In this document: positions 17,980 through 26,788 of the stretch, piece by piece
Numbering within the stretch: the first letter of the stretch is position 1
Layout: each line of letters begins with the position of its first letter
NCBI GenBank assembly: GCA_016706685.1
Contig: JADJJE010000036.1
Span: forward strand, 1-64,000
From: Sandaracinaceae bacterium
Lineage (GTDB): Bacteria; Myxococcota_A; Polyangia; Polyangiales; Houyiibacteriaceae
Direction of reading: 5' to 3'
DNA length: 64,000 nt
The notes under the pieces: generated by a model
What the model was told of the DNA's origin: nothing
The model's input: only the letters and a program-made list of their open reading frames with translations
The model's database searches: none
Translations under genes and position numbers: made by a program

Positions 17980-19442
17980 CGGGGGGCCAAGGCAGGAAGC
18001 GAAGTGGGCTCGCGCGTGCGACGCGTGGTCCGGACGGTGCTGCGCGGGAGCGTTACCTCCACCGTGGCAGGACCCGCCGCGCTCACCTCGAGCGAGGCGC
18101 TGTTGTGCCCCACCAAGCGCAGCTCGAGCGGCAACGGACGCGGCGACGCCGGCAGCAGCAGCGGGGTTACGCCGAGCGTGGCACCGTCTGCGCCCACCAC
18201 GGTGGCACCCGACGGAATGGAGTGGATCATCTGCTGCAAGGGGTTAGCGGCGGGCGGCTGCGGTGGGGCTTCGGCCACCGCAGCGGCCTCCGTGCCCGCC
18301 GGGCGAGTGGGGGTGCCCACGCTCACCCGGGGCTCCGCGCGCTGGGGCGCGGTGGGCCGTGAGCCGAACCCGCCTAGCGACCATGCGAGCGCCACCGCGG
18401 CGACGCCCACCACGACCAGCACGCCCACCGGGCCGACGACGCCAGCGCGATGTGTGGAGGGCGGCTGCGCCACAGGCTCGTCCTTGTCCCAGACGCCGCT
18501 CGCCAGTGCCCCCTCGCGGTGTGTCGCCGCCGACGCCCAGGCGTCGCTCCACGCACGGCGCAGCTCGCGCGCGTCGGCAAAGCGATCCGCGGGGTCCTTG
18601 GCGAGGCACCGGTGGACCACGCGGACCACCGGGAGAGGAAGGTCTGCCCGGAGCTCCTCGAGCGGCGGCGGCGCCTGGAGCGCGTGACTCAGCACGCAGG
18701 CATAGAGCGTCTCCGCGGGAAACGGCACGCGCCCCGCGAGCATCTCGTAGGCCACCACGCCCAGCGAGTACACGTCCGAGCGCGCATCCACGCCGGCCTG
18801 CTTGCTCTGCTCCGGTGCCATGTAGAGCGGCGTGCCCACCAGCTCACCCGTGCGGGTGACGTGCACCTCGGCGTCGCGGCTGCGAGACATGCCGAAGTCC
18901 AGCACCTTGACCTCCACGCTGCCACGCCGCTCCGCCAAGAAGATGTTCGCGGGCTTCAGGTCGCGGTGGACGACGCCCGCCTCGTGAGCGGCTGCCACTC
19001 CGTCCAGCGCCGCCGCGAAGAGTGCCTGGGCCTCTTCGAACGGTAGACCCGTGCCCTCCACACGTTGGAGCCGCCCTTGCAGGTCCTCACCCGCCAATAG
19101 ATCCATCACCACGAAGTGCCGGCCCGCTTCGTCGCGGCCGAGGTGCACCACGTCCACGATGTTGGGGTGGGCCAGCGACGACGCGATCTTGGCCTCTTGC
19201 ACGAAGCGCCAGGCGGCATCGGGCTCGGCACCCGCGCGCAGCACCTTGACCGCGAACGCGCGCCCCAGCTCCACGTGGACGGCGCGGTAGACCACACCGC
19301 CGCCGCCTTCGCCCAGCAGGCCCTCGATGCGGTACGTGCCGGCCACGAACGAACCCATAGGCAGGTGCTGCCGCTCCACCCCCGAGGGATGCGCGTCTGC
19401 TCCCGTGGGCGCGTTGTCACGCGTCGTGCTCGTTCTCGCCAT
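17976..19442 (-). CDS. Eukaryote-like membrane Ser/Thr protein kinase with extracytoplasmic PEGA-like tail
   Basis: The 488-residue protein contains a complete Hanks-type kinase domain (about 33-300). It has a glycine-rich loop LGEGGGGVVY, catalytic Lys66 (FAVKV), Glu83, HRDLKPAN (Asp161) and DFG (182-184), followed by SRSRD and GTPLYMAPEQ in the activation segment. A single transmembrane segment at about 333-355 (VVGPVGVLVVVGVAAVALAW) separates it from a Pro/Ala-rich linker and a PEGA-like beta tail (about 410-475: IPSGATVVGADGATLGVTPL). The kinase should therefore be cytoplasmic with an external sensor. It is the first gene of a three-gene coupled operon with two PEGA proteins. All catalytic residues are present, so it is predicted active. 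Confidence 0.95.
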   Translation of the reverse strand: MARTSTTRDNAPTGADAHPSGVERQHLPMGSFVAGTYRIEGLLGEGGGGVVYRAVHVELGRAFAVKVLRAGAEPDAAWRFVQEAKIASSLAHPNIVDVVHLGRDEAGRHFVVMDLLAGEDLQGRLQRVEGTGLPFEEAQALFAAALDGVAAAHEAGVVHRDLKPANIFLAERRGSVEVKVLDFGMSRSRDAEVHVTRTGELVGTPLYMAPEQSKQAGVDARSDVYSLGVVAYEMLAGRVPFPAETLYACVLSHALQAPPPLEELRADLPLPVVRVVHRCLAKDPADRFADARELRRAWSDAWASAATHREGALASGVWDKDEPVAQPPSTHRAGVVGPVGVLVVVGVAAVALAWSLGGFGSRPTAPQRAEPRVSVGTPTRPAGTEAAAVAEAPPQPPAANPLQQMIHSIPSGATVVGADGATLGVTPLLLPASPRPLPLELRLVGHNSASLEVSAAGPATVEVTLPRSTVRTTRRTREPTSLPALAPR

Positions 19443-19553
19443 GCAGCTCCTGCGCGGACCCTACCACCCAGGCACGCAAACGTCAGTCTCCGTCTCACGG
19501 AGAGCATGAAGCGTGAGGCGCGGTGACACGGGCTGAGGTACTCTCCGGGCGCG

Positions 19554-21329
19554 ATGACTCGAAGCTGTGGGAGGCCAGGACTTCTGATGACTCTGTTGGC
19601 CACGGTCGCCCCGTTGGGCGCGGGCTGCACGGCCATCTTCGGCTTCCCCGAGGCGGCTTCCGAGTCGTCCATCGCCCTCTGCTCGAATGGCGTGGACGAC
19701 GACTTCGACGGGGTCTTCGACTGCGAGGACGAGTCCTGCGACGGGTCGTGCCCCGAGGCCGAACAGCAGTGCTCTGACGGACGCGACAACGACGGTGACT
19801 CGCCGGATGGGGTCGCACTGGTGGACGCGGCCGACGCCGAGTGCTGGGGCAGCCCCATGCTGGCGGAGCGCTGCGCGTTCGTGCCGGGCGGGCGCATCGA
19901 GTCGTGGCGGCGCACCGCCACCGAGGCGTTTCCGGGGCCCGACTGGGTGACCTCGGGCGATGTCGTCTTGTTCAGACCCTACTCGGAGTTCGCGGACTTG
20001 ATCCGCCTCTTTCCCGGCGAGTTCATGGAGTCGCGGCTCCCGCTCCGCGGCACCATCGATGCCATGGGCATCAACGTGGCGGTAGAGCTGCGGGCCGGTG
20101 CCGAGCTGCGCATCAGCCTCGTCTCGGAGCGCCTGGGTGAGGTGGTGGCCGCCACACTCCGCACCCCAGTGTTCCGCGAGCTCGAGGCGTGGGTCGAGGC
20201 GGCCGACGGTGCCCGCACGCCGGTGCTGGAGATCACTCACCCCGACCAAGGCTACCAGGTGTGGGAGTACGACTTGGTGGGAGCGAACGGCGCGTGGCAC
20301 CTCGAAGGCCTCGACGACCGGGCAACCGAGCGACTCCCGTTTTCGCCCACCCTGCCGCTCGACGAGCCGTTGTTCGTGCGCTTCGAGTCCCGTGGCGAGG
20401 GCTCCGCGTACCTTCGCCTCGGGCAGCTCTCGGCGGCGCGCGACTCGTTCGACACGTGCGGGCGGTCGTTCGCGTCACCGCTCATCAACTCGGCGGCTCT
20501 GCGCGCGGCGGCCGAAGGCAACGGCACGCGCTGCGTGGTGTTGGCCGAGCAAGCCTACCGCTCGAGGGACGGGTCTCGCTGGAGTGGGTCGCGCTCCCCC
20601 ATTCGCGCCGGGACCGTGGGCATGGCGTGGGTGCCCACGTTCGAGCGCTTCGAGGGGGTCCGACTGGACGCGGACACGGGAGGCCTGCGGTTCTTCGCCT
20701 CGGACACGTGTGACGTGTTCCGCGAGTCGGAGCCCGTGAGCGTGTCTTCGCTGGTGGCGCTCTCAGCGGCGCAGGTGGTGGGCTTCGACTTCGTCCCTGG
20801 CGCTGAAGGTGGCGAGCGGCGCTTGTGGCTGCTGGGGTCGCCCGCTGCCGACTCGGACCAGCTGGAGCTGGTGGAGCTCGCGTCGGCCACCGGCCTGCCC
20901 GAGTCGTACCAGGTGGTGGCGCGCTTTGACTGGGAGCTGCCCACGTGGGCCACGAACGCACCCCTGAGTGCCACGCGGGTGGGTCACGAGGCCATCGTGC
21001 TGGGGCCCGGCGCGAACCCGGATGCCATCGCCGCGCATGTGCTGAGGGTCGCGGAGGGCGAGGGTGCGCGGGTGAACACCGTGGATCCGCTGGTGGAGCC
21101 CTCCGGCACCACGGGCACGTTCGACCGCTTCCGCGTGAGTCACGGGCTGATCGTTCCGCAGGCGCCTGCGCTCCCCGAGGGCGACGCTCCGGCGCTCGAC
21201 ATGGGCGGGCTTCCGCTGCGTGTCTACTACTTTGGCGAGCTGCTGCCCGGAGAGCCTGGGTACTCGAGCGCTCCCGTGCGTTCAGGCGCCGGCTGGGCCG
21301 ACCTGGTGTTCGGGGGGAGCGCGCCATGA
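19554..21329 (+). CDS. Secreted lipoprotein with N-terminal Asp/Cys metal-binding motifs
   Basis: The 591-residue product has a lipoprotein signal with lipobox GAGC at about residue 25. Two MopE-like Asp/Cys motifs follow (CSNGVDDDFDGVFDCEDESC and QQCSDGRDNDGDSPDG), ending near residue 100. The remaining 490 residues are beta-rich, with paired Cys residues near DTCGRSFASP and SDTCDVFRES, and show no recognised enzyme motif. Such DGxDNDxDG motifs bind calcium in myxobacterial surface lipoproteins. It starts at ATG 19554, 111 bases from the divergent kinase gene, and its stop overlaps the ATG of the next gene (ATGA), so the two lipoproteins are co-expressed. Unlike the Asp-rich genes at 1-7,050, it is intact. 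Confidence 0.85.
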   Translation: MTRSCGRPGLLMTLLATVAPLGAGCTAIFGFPEAASESSIALCSNGVDDDFDGVFDCEDESCDGSCPEAEQQCSDGRDNDGDSPDGVALVDAADAECWGSPMLAERCAFVPGGRIESWRRTATEAFPGPDWVTSGDVVLFRPYSEFADLIRLFPGEFMESRLPLRGTIDAMGINVAVELRAGAELRISLVSERLGEVVAATLRTPVFRELEAWVEAADGARTPVLEITHPDQGYQVWEYDLVGANGAWHLEGLDDRATERLPFSPTLPLDEPLFVRFESRGEGSAYLRLGQLSAARDSFDTCGRSFASPLINSAALRAAAEGNGTRCVVLAEQAYRSRDGSRWSGSRSPIRAGTVGMAWVPTFERFEGVRLDADTGGLRFFASDTCDVFRESEPVSVSSLVALSAAQVVGFDFVPGAEGGERRLWLLGSPAADSDQLELVELASATGLPESYQVVARFDWELPTWATNAPLSATRVGHEAIVLGPGANPDAIAAHVLRVAEGEGARVNTVDPLVEPSGTTGTFDRFRVSHGLIVPQAPALPEGDAPALDMGGLPLRVYYFGELLPGEPGYSSAPVRSGAGWADLVFGGSAP

Positions 21330-22654
21330 GGTGTGCACCGCGCATGCTCGCGTTCAGCGCAGCGCTCATGGTGCTCCTGCACGGCTGCAGCCGGGGCTCT
21401 GCCACGCCGGATGCGGGGCCACTCGACGCGGGGCCGCCGTTCGACTGGACGCTCGAGGGGCTGCCCCCGGAGGCCATGGGCTGCGGCGACGGCATCTTGG
21501 AGCAGGGCGAGAGCTGCGATGACGCCAACCACGAAGGCGCAGACGGCTGCGACGCGTGCCAGTGGGCCGCGCTGTGCGGCAACGGCGTCATCGAGGGGGA
21601 AGAAGCGTGCGACGACGGCAACCGGCGCAACGGCGATGGCTGCCGCGCGTCGTGCGAGGAGGAGGTGTGCGGAGACGGCGCGGTGGATGCCCCTGCCGAG
21701 GCCTGCGACGGTGACGGCGCCTGTGTTGCGTGTGCGCCCACGGTTGGGTGCGGCGACGGCGAGTTGGCCGCCAACGAGGGCTGCGATGATGGCAACGCGG
21801 CCTCGTGGGACGGGTGCTCGGGCGGGTGCACGCCCGAGTCAGTCTACCTGCTGGACGACCTCGAGTTCCTCACGCTGGCGTCCGCGGGCTGCGACTTCAA
21901 CGCGGCCGGCGCGCCGCAGAACGCCATCGGGCGCGCGTTCACCACCACCGCGTTTGCATGGAACGCCTACCTGGATGACGAGTTCCGCGACGTGGAGCAG
22001 CGCCCCGTCTTCGCCCTGAGCGGGTTCGTCCCGGCCGCTGGCGGCAGTCCGTTCCGCGTTGGCCTGGTGGACGCCACGGTCACCGACCCGCTGCTGCGTC
22101 AGGTCACGCCCGCCGCGGGCGACTTCGACTACGCCCACGCGCGTGTGGTGGGCGACGTGATCGTGTCGGACCCCGCAGCCATCCGCCTCCAAGCGGGGGG
22201 GGCCGTGATCGTGGACCAGCCCCTCCAGCGCGCCCAGTTCCGCGTGCGAGCGTATCCCGACATCTTCGAGCCCACTCGCATCGAGGCGACCCTGTGTGGT
22301 GTGATCGAAGCGAGCGCGCTGGCCACTGCGCAAGACCTCTTCGCTTCGCCTGGCCCCGAGCAGGCCGTGCCGTGCGGTCCCATCGACCGCCTGATCAGCA
22401 TGACCGACCTGGTCGCGGGCGGGCGCAGGCTCGGGTTCGTGGCCGTGCCGGTGGACGTGGACTTGGATGGCGACGGGCTCGAGTCGCTGGTCGTGGCGGG
22501 GGTCCCCACGGATCGATGCCTGCCGGTGGTGGTGGGCTGCGTGGAGGGCGACGGGACGGTGATCGAGGATCCGAACTGCGTGTTCGACTTCGATGACGGG
22601 TGGTCGGTGGCGTTCGGGTTCAGCGCGGACCGGGCGAGCTTTGCGGCGCCTTGA
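21326..22654 (+). CDS. Lipoprotein with myxococcal cysteine-rich repeats
   Basis: The 442-residue product starts at ATG 21326, overlapping the previous stop. It has a lipobox (LLHGC at about residue 21) and then a run of the myxococcus-type cysteine-rich repeat: CGDGILEQGESCDDANHEGA, CGNGVIEGEEACDDGN, CGDGAVDAPAEACDGDG and CGDGELAANEGCDDGN, ending about residue 165. The C-terminal 270 residues are a beta-rich domain without recognisable catalytic motifs, containing Cys pairs near ATLCGV and PTDRCLPVVVGC. It is probably displayed on the cell surface beside its upstream partner. The repeat family is nearly restricted to Myxococcota, which supports the taxonomic call. Confidence 0.88.
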   Translation: MRCAPRMLAFSAALMVLLHGCSRGSATPDAGPLDAGPPFDWTLEGLPPEAMGCGDGILEQGESCDDANHEGADGCDACQWAALCGNGVIEGEEACDDGNRRNGDGCRASCEEEVCGDGAVDAPAEACDGDGACVACAPTVGCGDGELAANEGCDDGNAASWDGCSGGCTPESVYLLDDLEFLTLASAGCDFNAAGAPQNAIGRAFTTTAFAWNAYLDDEFRDVEQRPVFALSGFVPAAGGSPFRVGLVDATVTDPLLRQVTPAAGDFDYAHARVVGDVIVSDPAAIRLQAGGAVIVDQPLQRAQFRVRAYPDIFEPTRIEATLCGVIEASALATAQDLFASPGPEQAVPCGPIDRLISMTDLVAGGRRLGFVAVPVDVDLDGDGLESLVVAGVPTDRCLPVVVGCVEGDGTVIEDPNCVFDFDDGWSVAFGFSADRASFAAP

Positions 22655-22891
22655 GCGGGTGCGACGGGCGTCGCACGCAGTTGACTCTGAGGGAGAAGTC
22701 GCTGCGAAGCCAGCGTTCGCAACTCGGCGTGCGGAGACCCATACACCTCAGCGACTGCTGGTCACGTGGGTCAACTCGGTCACGCCCCCCACGTCCCCCT
22801 TTCGGGGGATTTCGACTTTCGGCAAGCATCGCGATGATGTTGCTGAGTCGATCGTGATCACTGAGCGACTCAGAAAGGTGAAGATACAACG

Positions 22892-23287
22892 ATGCCAACG
22901 ATGCCAGACAACACGGCTGAGAACGAGTATTGGACAGACAGTGAGGACTTCGAACGCGACATGGTCGAGGAAGATCTTCCGGAAGGAACCATCACACAAT
23001 CGCGTAGTGGGTCACGCACTCTACGCGTGGAGCGTGAGCTGAAGAGGGAGCTGGAGTGGAGTCAGCGGGTGCAACGACCCGGCGATCGCGAGGCGGGTTC
23101 TTCACCAGAACATCAAGCGTTCATGCGCGATGTGCTTCTTGAGTATCGTCATCTTCGCTACCTCAACAGTGCGGCGCATGCGACTGGTTACCGTGTCGAG
23201 CGTGGCTCTCGTGGGTTCCCAGACGACCGGCGCTGGTGCAGGGGACAGCTCGTCAGGGCAAGAGCGTGGGCAACGTTTGAGTACTAA
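22892..23287 (+). CDS. Small hypothetical protein
   Basis: This 131-residue frame begins ATGCCAACGATGCCAGAC after a reasonable AGAAAGGTGAAG ribosome binding site. The N-terminal 45 residues are strikingly acidic (ENEYWTDSEDFERDMVEEDL), while the rest is Arg/Glu-rich and helical (RVERELKRELEWSQRVQRPG). Base composition is less GC-rich than its neighbours. I recognise no family. It lies between the Cys-rich lipoprotein pair and the transposon remnants, so it could be part of transferred DNA or a truncated gene. The last 25 residues, rich in Arg and Trp, may read past a frameshift. Confidence 0.45.
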   Translation: MPTMPDNTAENEYWTDSEDFERDMVEEDLPEGTITQSRSGSRTLRVERELKRELEWSQRVQRPGDREAGSSPEHQAFMRDVLLEYRHLRYLNSAAHATGYRVERGSRGFPDDRRWCRGQLVRARAWATFEY

Positions 23288-23456
23288 CGGCCCGTTTAAG
23301 AACTGAGCAGCGCGCCAGGGCAGTCTAGTCAGTCTAGTCTGGCGGCTCCATCGAGGGCCGTCGATCGAAGCGGCGGTGACGGATGCCCCGACACTGTTCG
23401 GAGCGGTCCACGACGTCGACCCCCTCCCTCGGCGATTGGGCGCTCCTGACACGAAA

Positions 23457-23666
23457 GTGGGGCAAGTGGGCAGCCGTGGGCTCGTCGCCGCGTTTCTTCA
23501 CTTGGCCGAGGCCGACGTCGTCGACGACGCGGAGGTCTGCGCGTGCCCACCCCTTGAGGCGCTTCGGATAGGTGCCGTCGGCGAGGTCGGCGTGGAGGTC
23601 ATCGAGCAGGTCGACGCAGCGCGCGTAGCGGACGACCGCCTAGGTGTTAGCGAGCACGTCTGCTGA
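23457..23666 (-). pseudogene. Remnant of an IS21-type helper ATPase (IstB-like)
   Basis: On the minus strand, 23639 to about 23460 reads VVRYARCVDLLDDLHADLAD, then GTYPKRLKGWARADLRVVDD and VGLGQVKKRGDEPTAAH. This matches the region around the Walker B motif of IstB-type transposition helper ATPases (here VVDDVG in place of the usual LIDDFG). A stop codon (TAG at 23640-23642) precedes it and the similarity ends abruptly at about 23460, so both ends of the gene are missing. It is an inactive insertion-sequence fragment. Confidence 0.65.
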
Positions 23667-23791
23667 TGCCGATCCCCGCCCCTGCTGAGCAGTGGGCATG
23701 ATGGCAGTGGCCTGCGCGAGTTCGCGATGGGTCTCGAGGCGTGTCGGTCATTTCACCCTCGCTCCGGGCTCGGGGTAGACGGCGTTGCAGG

Positions 23792-24031
23792 AGCCCCGAG
23801 GACACTGCGCAGTACATCGAGTACCGCGTGCGCGCCGTCGGCGGGGACGGTAGCCCCTTCTCGAGCGACGCCATCGCCATCCTCCACGAGGCCTCCTCCG
23901 GTCGCCTCCGCGACATCGACCGCCTCGCCACCAACGCCCTCCGCCACGCCGCCGCCCGCAAGGTCCGCATCGTCGACCGCTCCATCGTCGGCAAGGTCCT
24001 CGGGGACCACCTCAACGACCCCATCGCCTGA
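23792..24031 (+). pseudogene. C-terminal fragment of an ExeA/TniB-like AAA ATPase from a transposable element
   Basis: The plus strand reads SPEDTAQYIEYRVRAVGGDG, then FSSDAIAILHEASSGRLRDI and DRLATNALRHAAARKV, and stops at 24031. This is the characteristic C-terminal lid of the AAA ATPases (ExeA/TniB type) that accompany DDE integrases in transposons. The P-loop and Walker B portion is absent, because the upstream in-frame sequence is unrelated. It is a truncated gene and lies back to back with the IstB-like fragment. Confidence 0.65.
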
Positions 24032-24468
24032 CAGAATGCAGACCCGTGATGGCCATCATCCCGCCGCGCAAAGCGCGTCACCCAGATGGTGGCCATCACG
24101 CGTCGCGCGTCCATGCGCGACGACGCGATGGACATCGCCGGCGTGGCCGGCGGCGCGCATCACGCGTCGCCCATCAGACTCCGTGACGCGAGGCCCATCG
24201 CGGGGCGTGCTCGGTAACACTACGCCCTGCTCGCGGGCGCCTCGAGAACGTGGCTCTTGCCGTTGTTGGACTTGCCGGTGATGACGCGATCTACGTGACG
24301 CTCACCACCGGCAACGGGATGGACCTCTACAAAACTCGGCGGCATCGGTCTCGGTGTAGCGGCTCTTCACGGCAGGCAGCCTATTACTCGGGGTGCGTGC
24401 GCCCCAGCGCCAGCCACAGCTGGGTGGCGGTTCCCACCGTCGGCCACAGGAGGCAGGTCGCGACTGGG
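24032..24468. other. Transposon debris with no intact gene
   Basis: This 437-base stretch has no credible full gene. On the minus strand, about 24,306 to 24,220 reads RHVDRVITGKSNNGKSHVLE, which contains a P-loop-like GKSNNGKS and may be a further ATPase scrap. A little upstream another frame reads VKSRYTETDAAEFCR. The sequence GCATCACGCGTCGC recurs with variation near 24,095 and 24,160. It is best read as a boundary zone of old insertions next to copy B. Confidence 0.4.
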
Positions 24469-26587
24469 TCACTCGCAGTCTGAGGGGCAGGACGTTGAGT
24501 TCTCCGATCCGATGCACTGACCGTTGCCGCAGCAGTCCTCCATGCACGGCGCATCCCACACCTCCCACCAACTGCACGTCTGGTCGCCGCAGGTACCGCG
24601 GCAGTCCTCCTCACAGGCACCGTCTTCGGACCAATGGCAGGTGTCATCGCCGCAGACGACTTCTTCGCAGACCGTATCGCCGCCCGCGGGGTCGTCGCCG
24701 GCCGGGTTCATGGAGTCGACGTCACAGAAGACGCACTCCCCGTCGATGACATGCGAGTCCTGACGGCATCCGCACGCTGTATTCGCACCCGTCGGGTCAT
24801 CTCCAGCTTCGTTCGTGGAGTTGGAGGGGCACAACACGCACGCGTTGCCGACCACGTGCCAGTCAGTGGCGCAGGGGGCACCGATGACCGGACCGCATTC
24901 AAACAGGTCTGGCACGTAGGGTGTGCCAGCACAGGAACTGGGTGGTGATGCTATGCGTCGGAGCACTTCGTATTCCGTCTCGGACCCGGACCCCCATACC
25001 AGGATCAGATACTCTTCGTCTGCGCCGTCGAAGTAGACGAGGGAGTACGTCTCGATCTGCGCGTTGGCGGTTCCCTCGCACTCGTGAAGGCTCACGGTCG
25101 ACTCGGTCGGGGTCGACCACGGACCAAAGCCCCGGCACTCGCTGTTAGAGAAACCTCCGCTCGTGCCATCAGCAGCGAACCACATGAAGCTCTCTTCTGC
25201 GTTGGCGCAGGCCGACTGGATGAGCTGCGTGGTGGGCGCTTGCACCTCGAACTCGTCGCAGTAGTTCCACCAACCCACGATGCGTTCGGCAAGCGTCTCG
25301 CTGGAACTGCACACCCCCTCTTCATCCACGAGCCAGTCGCAGTCGTTGTCCACGCTGTCGCAGGTCTCGGTAGAGGCCGTGCAGGTCTTCGTGACCACCA
25401 CGTAGATGCCGCCGCTGTCGGCTCCGAAGAGCGCCTGGCCGCCCGTGAACGTGGCCTCCACCACTTCCCAGGTGGTGTCGTCTTCGTCATCGAGCCGCAG
25501 CACCACGAGGTTCTGGCCTGCCGCCGGGAGCGTCACATTCGCTGGGATGGTGAAGACCTGTTCAACCGGGCTGATGACCACGGGGCGCCCCACGAAGGAC
25601 GACCGCACCCAAGTCGGGCAACGTGCGCGGGTGAAGTTCACCGATGGAGTCGGTGAACTGCTGCCCAGCGCGCCTGCGGGGATCTCTACACGGATGGTGC
25701 CGCCGCCCGTGGCGGTGGCGGTCAGCGTGCCGCCCGCAGCACCGACGAACTGGACGACGTCGCAAATCGGGAGCTCGTCCACGGTGGTGTTGCAGTTGTT
25801 GTCGCTCAGGTCGCAGATATCGAGCTGCGCCGGGTGCTCCTGCGCGCTCGCGTCATCGCAGTCGGTCGCCGCCAGGCTGTGGCCCGCCACCGGCGTGCAG
25901 CTGACCGTGGCCGTGCCCGTCGAGCCGTCGCCATCGGTATGGGCTCGGGATACCAGGGCACGTCCTGCGTCTCTTCATCGGTCTGCCGTCGCAGTCGTTG
26001 TCGGTGCTGTCGCAGAACTCCACTTGCCCAGAGCGCCGGCGGATGGTGGTGTCGTCACAGTCCGTGCCGCAGTTCGGTCCGCTGGTGCCCATGTTGCAGC
26101 AGCTGGAGCCACCTCGCCGTCGCCGTCGCGGTCCGTAGTGCCGAACGTGGCGGCGTCGCGATCCTCGTCGTGCTGCCCGCCCGCGCGCCGTCATCGCAGG
26201 TCTCGGGGTTTCCCGGGAAGCGGTCCGCGTCCGTATCGTCGCAGTCGTCGCCACCGCAGGCCACGGCGTCGTGGCCATCACCGTCCATGTCGCCGTCGGT
26301 GCAGGCCGTGCCGCAGGTGTCGGCCGCCTCGTCACACGTCATGTTCGCGATGCACGGTGCCACACCCACCACGCAGCCATCTGCGCCCGCTGCCGTGCTG
26401 CTCGGCATGCAACGCTCGGCACCGTTGCAGAACACTCCGTCGTCGCAGTCCGTGTTCGCTGTGCACAGCGTCACCCCGCGTCGTCCGTCATCGGCGTGGC
26501 ATCGCCGCCACAGCCGCGAACAGCGTGGCCAATGTCATGGAGGCGTAGAGTCCGACTCCAGCGAGTCGTGTGGATGGGGTCCTCATG
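24469..26587 (-). pseudogene. MopE-motif/ZU5-like Cys-rich secreted protein, copy B, frameshifted
   Basis: This is the homologue of the gene at 1,274-2,667. The ATG at 26587 (MRTPSTRLAGVGLYASM) is preceded by the shared GGGAGCAG site. A frameshift near 26,535 precedes TLCTANTDCDDGVFCNGAER, and further shifts occur near 26,187, 26,110 and 26,000. From 25,890 to 24,469 there is a long open frame containing ELPICDVVQFVGAAGGTLT and IPAGALG, but even there a short segment (about 25,670-25,600) is read out of frame by compensating indels. The C-terminal 270 residues, absent from copy A, are Cys-rich and end CCGNGQCIGSENSTSCPSDC. An intact version would be a secreted metal-binding protein of about 700 residues. 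It abuts transposon debris. Confidence 0.75.
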
Positions 26588-26610
26588 CTGACTGCTCCCT
26601 TGCGTCCCGT
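25320..26610. repeat. Long direct repeat, copy B (partner at about 1,405-2,690)
   Basis: This is the second copy of the roughly 1.3-kb direct repeat. Identity is highest at about 25,321-25,500 versus 1,407-1,590, and it also covers the start codon and leader (GTGTGGATGGGGTCCTCATG in both). Copy-specific indels show that the two have diverged or been mis-sequenced independently. Confidence 0.8.
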
Positions 26611-26788
26611 GAGCGGGCACGCGCACCTCGCTCCGAAGTGGCACGGTGTGCGTGCCCGACTCTGGCTGCCTCGGGGGTGCCTGCGGTATCCCCCGAACGG
26701 AGGAACTCGGTGGAGGTGCGGTCCGAACGGTTGGGGGAGCGCCTCGGGACTCCCTCCCGCAAGGCCCCCAGTCAGGGATTCTTGGACT
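26588..26788. other. Intergenic leader of copy B
   Basis: About 200 bases lie between copy B and the 3' end of the HEAT-repeat gene, both on the minus strand. The first 25 bases next to the copy B start match the copy A leader, and a weaker match (GAAGTGGCACGGTGTGCGTGCC against the copy A leader near 2,725) follows. The copy B promoter must lie here. CCCCCGAACGGAGG near 26,692 recalls CCCCCGAACGGGGG at about 14,037. Confidence 0.4.
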
